Assembly: GCA_964624555.1 (NCBI GenBank)
Contig: CAZUXB010000001.1
Coordinates: forward strand, 42,756 to 106,755
Length of the DNA stretch: 64,000 bases
Source: SXRF01 sp964624555
Lineage (GTDB): Bacteria; Pseudomonadota; Alphaproteobacteria; Rickettsiales; SXRF01
Direction of reading: 5' to 3'
The notes beneath the pieces were generated by a model. The model worked only from the letters and a program-made list of their open reading frames with translations, was not told where the DNA came from and searched no databases. Below, in pieces: positions 61,826 to 64,000 of this stretch; the stretch's first letter is position 1; every line of letters starts with the position of its first letter. A program made the position numbers and the translations under genes.

Positions 61826-62884
61826 ATGAGCGAAAAAAACTTTGATTTTACTGTNNNNNNNNNNCTAGTGCTATTTATTTATACCCTTATTTAAGCCAAA
61901 AACTTTGATTTTACTGTATTTGAGGCTGATTCCGGCCTGCGGCTGGATAAGTTCCTTGTGAGCAAAATCCCCACCCTGTCGCGGGCGCGAGTGCAGGGAT
62001 TGATTGAATCCGGCCATGTTAGCTGCAATGCAAAACAGGTTACTGATGCTTCTAGCAAGGTGCGTTCAGGGCAAAAATACCAGGTAACAATTCCACCGGC
62101 GGAACCATCCTACATTGCAGCACAGGACATAAAACTCGATATCATTTTTGAGGACGCGCACCTGCTGGTAATCAACAAACCGGCGGGCATGACCGTGCAC
62201 CCTGCCCCCGGAAACCGCGACAGCACACTGGTCAATGCCCTCCTTGCCCATTGCGGCGCGTCGCTTTCGGGTATTGGCGGCGTGGCGCGTCCGGGCATCG
62301 TCCACCGTATCGACAAACTCACCAGCGGCTTGCTGGTGGTCGCAAAAAATGATGCCGCGCACACCCATCTTTCTGCACAACTTTCTGACCGCACGTTAGG
62401 ACGAACCTACAACGCGATCATCTGGGGCACACCGAAAGCAAAAAGCGGAACCATCACCGGAAATATCGGCCGCTCTCCCACTAACCGCCAGAAAATGGCA
62501 GTGGTAAAAAACGGCGGCAAAACGGCGGTCACTCACTATACCACACTCCAAACTCTAAACTCCGAACTAGCGACATTAGTAGAATGTCGCTTAGAAACGG
62601 GAAGAACGCATCAAATCCGTGTGCATTTTACGCAAGCAGGCCACCCGCTGCTTGGCGACCCGGTTTACGGAACGCCAACGAATAGCCGCCTGAAACAGAA
62701 TATCTATAAACATATACCAGCCGAAACCCGTGCGGCGCTTCTGGGCTTCGAGCGGCAGGCGCTACATGCAAAAGAGCTGCATCTCATCCACCCGCACACA
62801 AAAAAGGCTATGAGTTTTGAGTGTGAGCTGCCGGAGGATATGGTGGAGTTGTTGAAGGCATTAGAGATGAGTGATGAGAGGTGA
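61826..62884 (+). CDS. rluD: Pseudouridine synthase RluD/RluC type (start interrupted by the gap)
   Basis: The undamaged code from 61897 onward reads KNFDFTVFEADSGLRLDKFL and continues through an S4 domain (LSRARVQGLIESGHVSCN) to the catalytic region GIVHRIDKLTSGLLVVAK with its Asp, LVECRLETGRTHQIRVHF and GDPVYG. The contig before the gap ends in MSEKNFDFTV from an ATG at 61826, so removing the duplicated piece restores a full N-terminus. As printed, only a GTG at 61958 gives an open frame. RluD modifies U1911, 1915 and 1917 of 23S rRNA. It overlaps the convergent trmB end by 24 bases. Confidence 0.9.
61855..61864. other. Assembly gap (10 N) at the start of rluD
   Basis: The 20 bases before the gap (aaaaactttgattttactgt) are repeated at about 61900-61917 after it. 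This is the picture of two contigs whose ends overlap and were scaffolded without being merged, or of contig-end error. The 35 bases directly after the gap (to 61895) are doubtful sequence. Confidence 0.85.
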
Positions 62885-63565
62885 GGGAAAATCCATCATG
62901 CCTAATCTCTCATGCCTCCTAAAATTCAGATATGTCGGCCTCCCCGCCAGCGCCTTTTGCTCATAGCGCGTGGAAAACCATTCCGCAGGAGGAATTAACC
63001 AATCATTACAATCTTTTGCCAGCCACCTGAAATCATTACGTGATAGCAATCGTTCCAGCATCCAGGTTGCGTAATCGGCATAGTCGGTAGCAAGACGGAG
63101 TTCGGCTCCCGGTTTCATAACGCGCGAAAGTGAATCTAAAAATTCAGTGGAAATGATGCGGCGTTTATGGTGGCGGCTTTTCGGCCACGGATCGGGATAT
63201 AAAACAAAAACACGTTCGATAGAACCCGCAGCCAATTCATTTATCAACACACGAGCATCATCACTATATATTTTTATGTTGCTTATATGATTGTCGTTGA
63301 TGTGCTTAAGCAAGCCGGCAATGCCATTCACATAAGGCTCGCAGCCAATGAATTGCACATCTTTATGCAACCCGGCCTGATGCGCGAGGTGCTCGCCACC
63401 GCCGAAGCCAACTTCCAGCCATGTGCGGGCTTCTGGCTTCAGGCTTCGGGCTTCAGGTAAAGTAATTTGCAATTTTGGTAGCAAATTATCAATTAAATCC
63501 TGCTTGCTATCGCGCAGCTTCCGCCCCTGCCTGCGGCCAAATGAACGAAGCGGGGCGGTTTGCAT
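62861..63565 (-). CDS. trmB: tRNA (guanine-N7-)-methyltransferase
   Basis: Makes m7G46 in tRNA. About 234 residues from the ATG at 63565 (MQTAPLRSFGRRQGRKLRDS), the usual alphaproteobacterial start. Motifs: TWLEVGFGGGEHLAHQA, FIGCEPYVNGIAGLL, VFVLYPDPWPKSRHHKRRI. Just before the SAM loop the peptide LPEARSLKPEART is encoded by gcttcagg-type tandem units like those in murD. It lies 5 bases behind metK, a common alphaproteobacterial pair. It ends inside rluD on the other strand. Confidence 0.96.
   Translation of the reverse strand: MQTAPLRSFGRRQGRKLRDSKQDLIDNLLPKLQITLPEARSLKPEARTWLEVGFGGGEHLAHQAGLHKDVQFIGCEPYVNGIAGLLKHINDNHISNIKIYSDDARVLINELAAGSIERVFVLYPDPWPKSRHHKRRIISTEFLDSLSRVMKPGAELRLATDYADYATWMLERLLSRNDFRWLAKDCNDWLIPPAEWFSTRYEQKALAGRPTYLNFRRHERLGMMDFPSPLITHL
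63427..63458. repeat. gcttcagg tandem repeat inside trmB
   Basis: Units ggcttctgg, cttcaggct, tcgggcttcagg in tandem. In the minus strand reading it gives the residues ARSLKPEAR in TrmB. The same unit family forms the two arms in murD. Confidence 0.75.
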
Positions 63566-63570
63566 ATTGG

Positions 63571-64000
63571 TTACGCAGCTACTTTGAAATAATCTTTCAG
63601 CGCTTCGACGAGGTCGGTTTTTTCCCATGAGAAACCACCATCCTTATCCGGCGTGCGGCCAAAGTGACCGTAGGCGGCGGTACGGGCATAGATCGGGCGG
63701 TTGAGCTTCAGGTGGGTGCGGATGCCGCGCGGGGAAAGATCCACCAGATCCTGCAACACGCGCTCCAGCTTTGCCTCATCGACTCTGCCAGTGCCGTTAG
63801 TGCTTACGTAAAATGACAGCGGTTTGGCCACGCCGATAGCGTAGGAAAGCTGGATGGTGCAACGGTCAGCAAGCCCGGCGGCCACCACGTTCTTAGCCAA
63901 GTAGCGGGCAGCGTAGGCTGCGGAGCGGTCAACTTTTGTCGGGTCCTTGCCGGAGAATGCGCCGCCGCCATGTGGCGCAGCACCGCCGTAAGTATCGACG
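63571..64000 (-). CDS. metK: S-adenosylmethionine synthetase, C-terminal part (5' end beyond the window)
   Basis: The frame is open from the right edge to the stop at 63571 (about 142 residues). It shows GGGAFSGKDPTKVDRSAAYA, AKNVVAAGLADRCTIQLSYA, and GHFGRTPDKDGGFSWEKTD, the conserved end of MetK. It makes S-adenosylmethionine from methionine and ATP, the cofactor for TrmB encoded next to it. Whether a riboswitch precedes it cannot be seen here. Confidence 0.97.
   Translation of the reverse strand, partial: VDTYGGAAPHGGGAFSGKDPTKVDRSAAYAARYLAKNVVAAGLADRCTIQLSYAIGVAKPLSFYVSTNGTGRVDEAKLERVLQDLVDLSPRGIRTHLKLNRPIYARTAAYGHFGRTPDKDGGFSWEKTDLVEALKDYFKVAA

Overview
The window looks like the chromosome of an alphaproteobacterium of moderate G+C content. 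Evidence: a GlnE with two nucleotidyltransferase halves, an AsmA/YhdP-like giant protein, a zf-CHCC (NDUFS6-like) miniprotein, a NDUFAF5-like methyltransferase next to comF, a PmtA-type phospholipid methyltransferase, a SCO protein, a TAXI-TRAP binding protein, meso-DAP-type MurE with DapF, and a Tad-pilus segment. The density of palindromic repeats, several inside conserved genes, recalls Rickettsiales and related lineages, but I cannot fix the order. Two runs of 10 N mark scaffold joins (18669-18678 and 61855-61864); both disturb a gene.

Layout. 1-10.7 kb: truncated chemoreceptor, purL, bcp, an HExxH protein with a degenerate copy of its own start behind it, glnE, AsmA-like protein. 10.7-16.4 kb (minus strand): zf-CHCC protein, lytic transglycosylase, TadD/TadG/TadE/TadE pilus genes, and a TesA-like GDSL protein that has lost its nucleophile. 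16.4-27.1 kb: surface polysaccharide locus with manC-gmd-fcl (GDP-L-fucose synthesis), glycosyltransferases, a flippase, a fucosyltransferase-like protein and two methyltransferase-like proteins. 27.4-29.8 kb: amtB followed by a soluble chemoreceptor-like protein with its domains in unusual order. 30-43 kb: mixed housekeeping genes (NDUFAF5-like, a very divergent PEP carboxylase, comF, the C-terminal half of metH, gmk, SCO, pmtA, creatininase family, nth, TAXI protein, diguanylate cyclase).

43-54 kb is the division and cell wall (dcw) cluster on the minus strand: mraZ-rsmH-ftsL-ftsI-murE-murF-mraY-murD-ftsW, mostly with 1-11 base overlaps, preceded by a clear promoter with three MraZ-type boxes. 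After ftsW a palindrome and dapF follow instead of murG. 54-56.4 kb: an unknown membrane protein, a stretch full of palindromes with a tRNA remnant, tRNA-Gly(CCC) and rpsD.

56.6-61.6 kb holds six co-directional genes with no family I recognise: a 593-residue helical protein, a small relative of its repeats, two glycine-zipper membrane proteins of matching design, and two low-complexity proteins. This is the best candidate in the window for an undescribed system. The window ends with rluD, trmB and the 3' part of metK.

A second theme is repeats acting on genes: palindromic or tandem elements form part of PurL, MurD (twice), TrmB and probably the ManC tail, and one seems to supply the ribosome binding site of ftsW.
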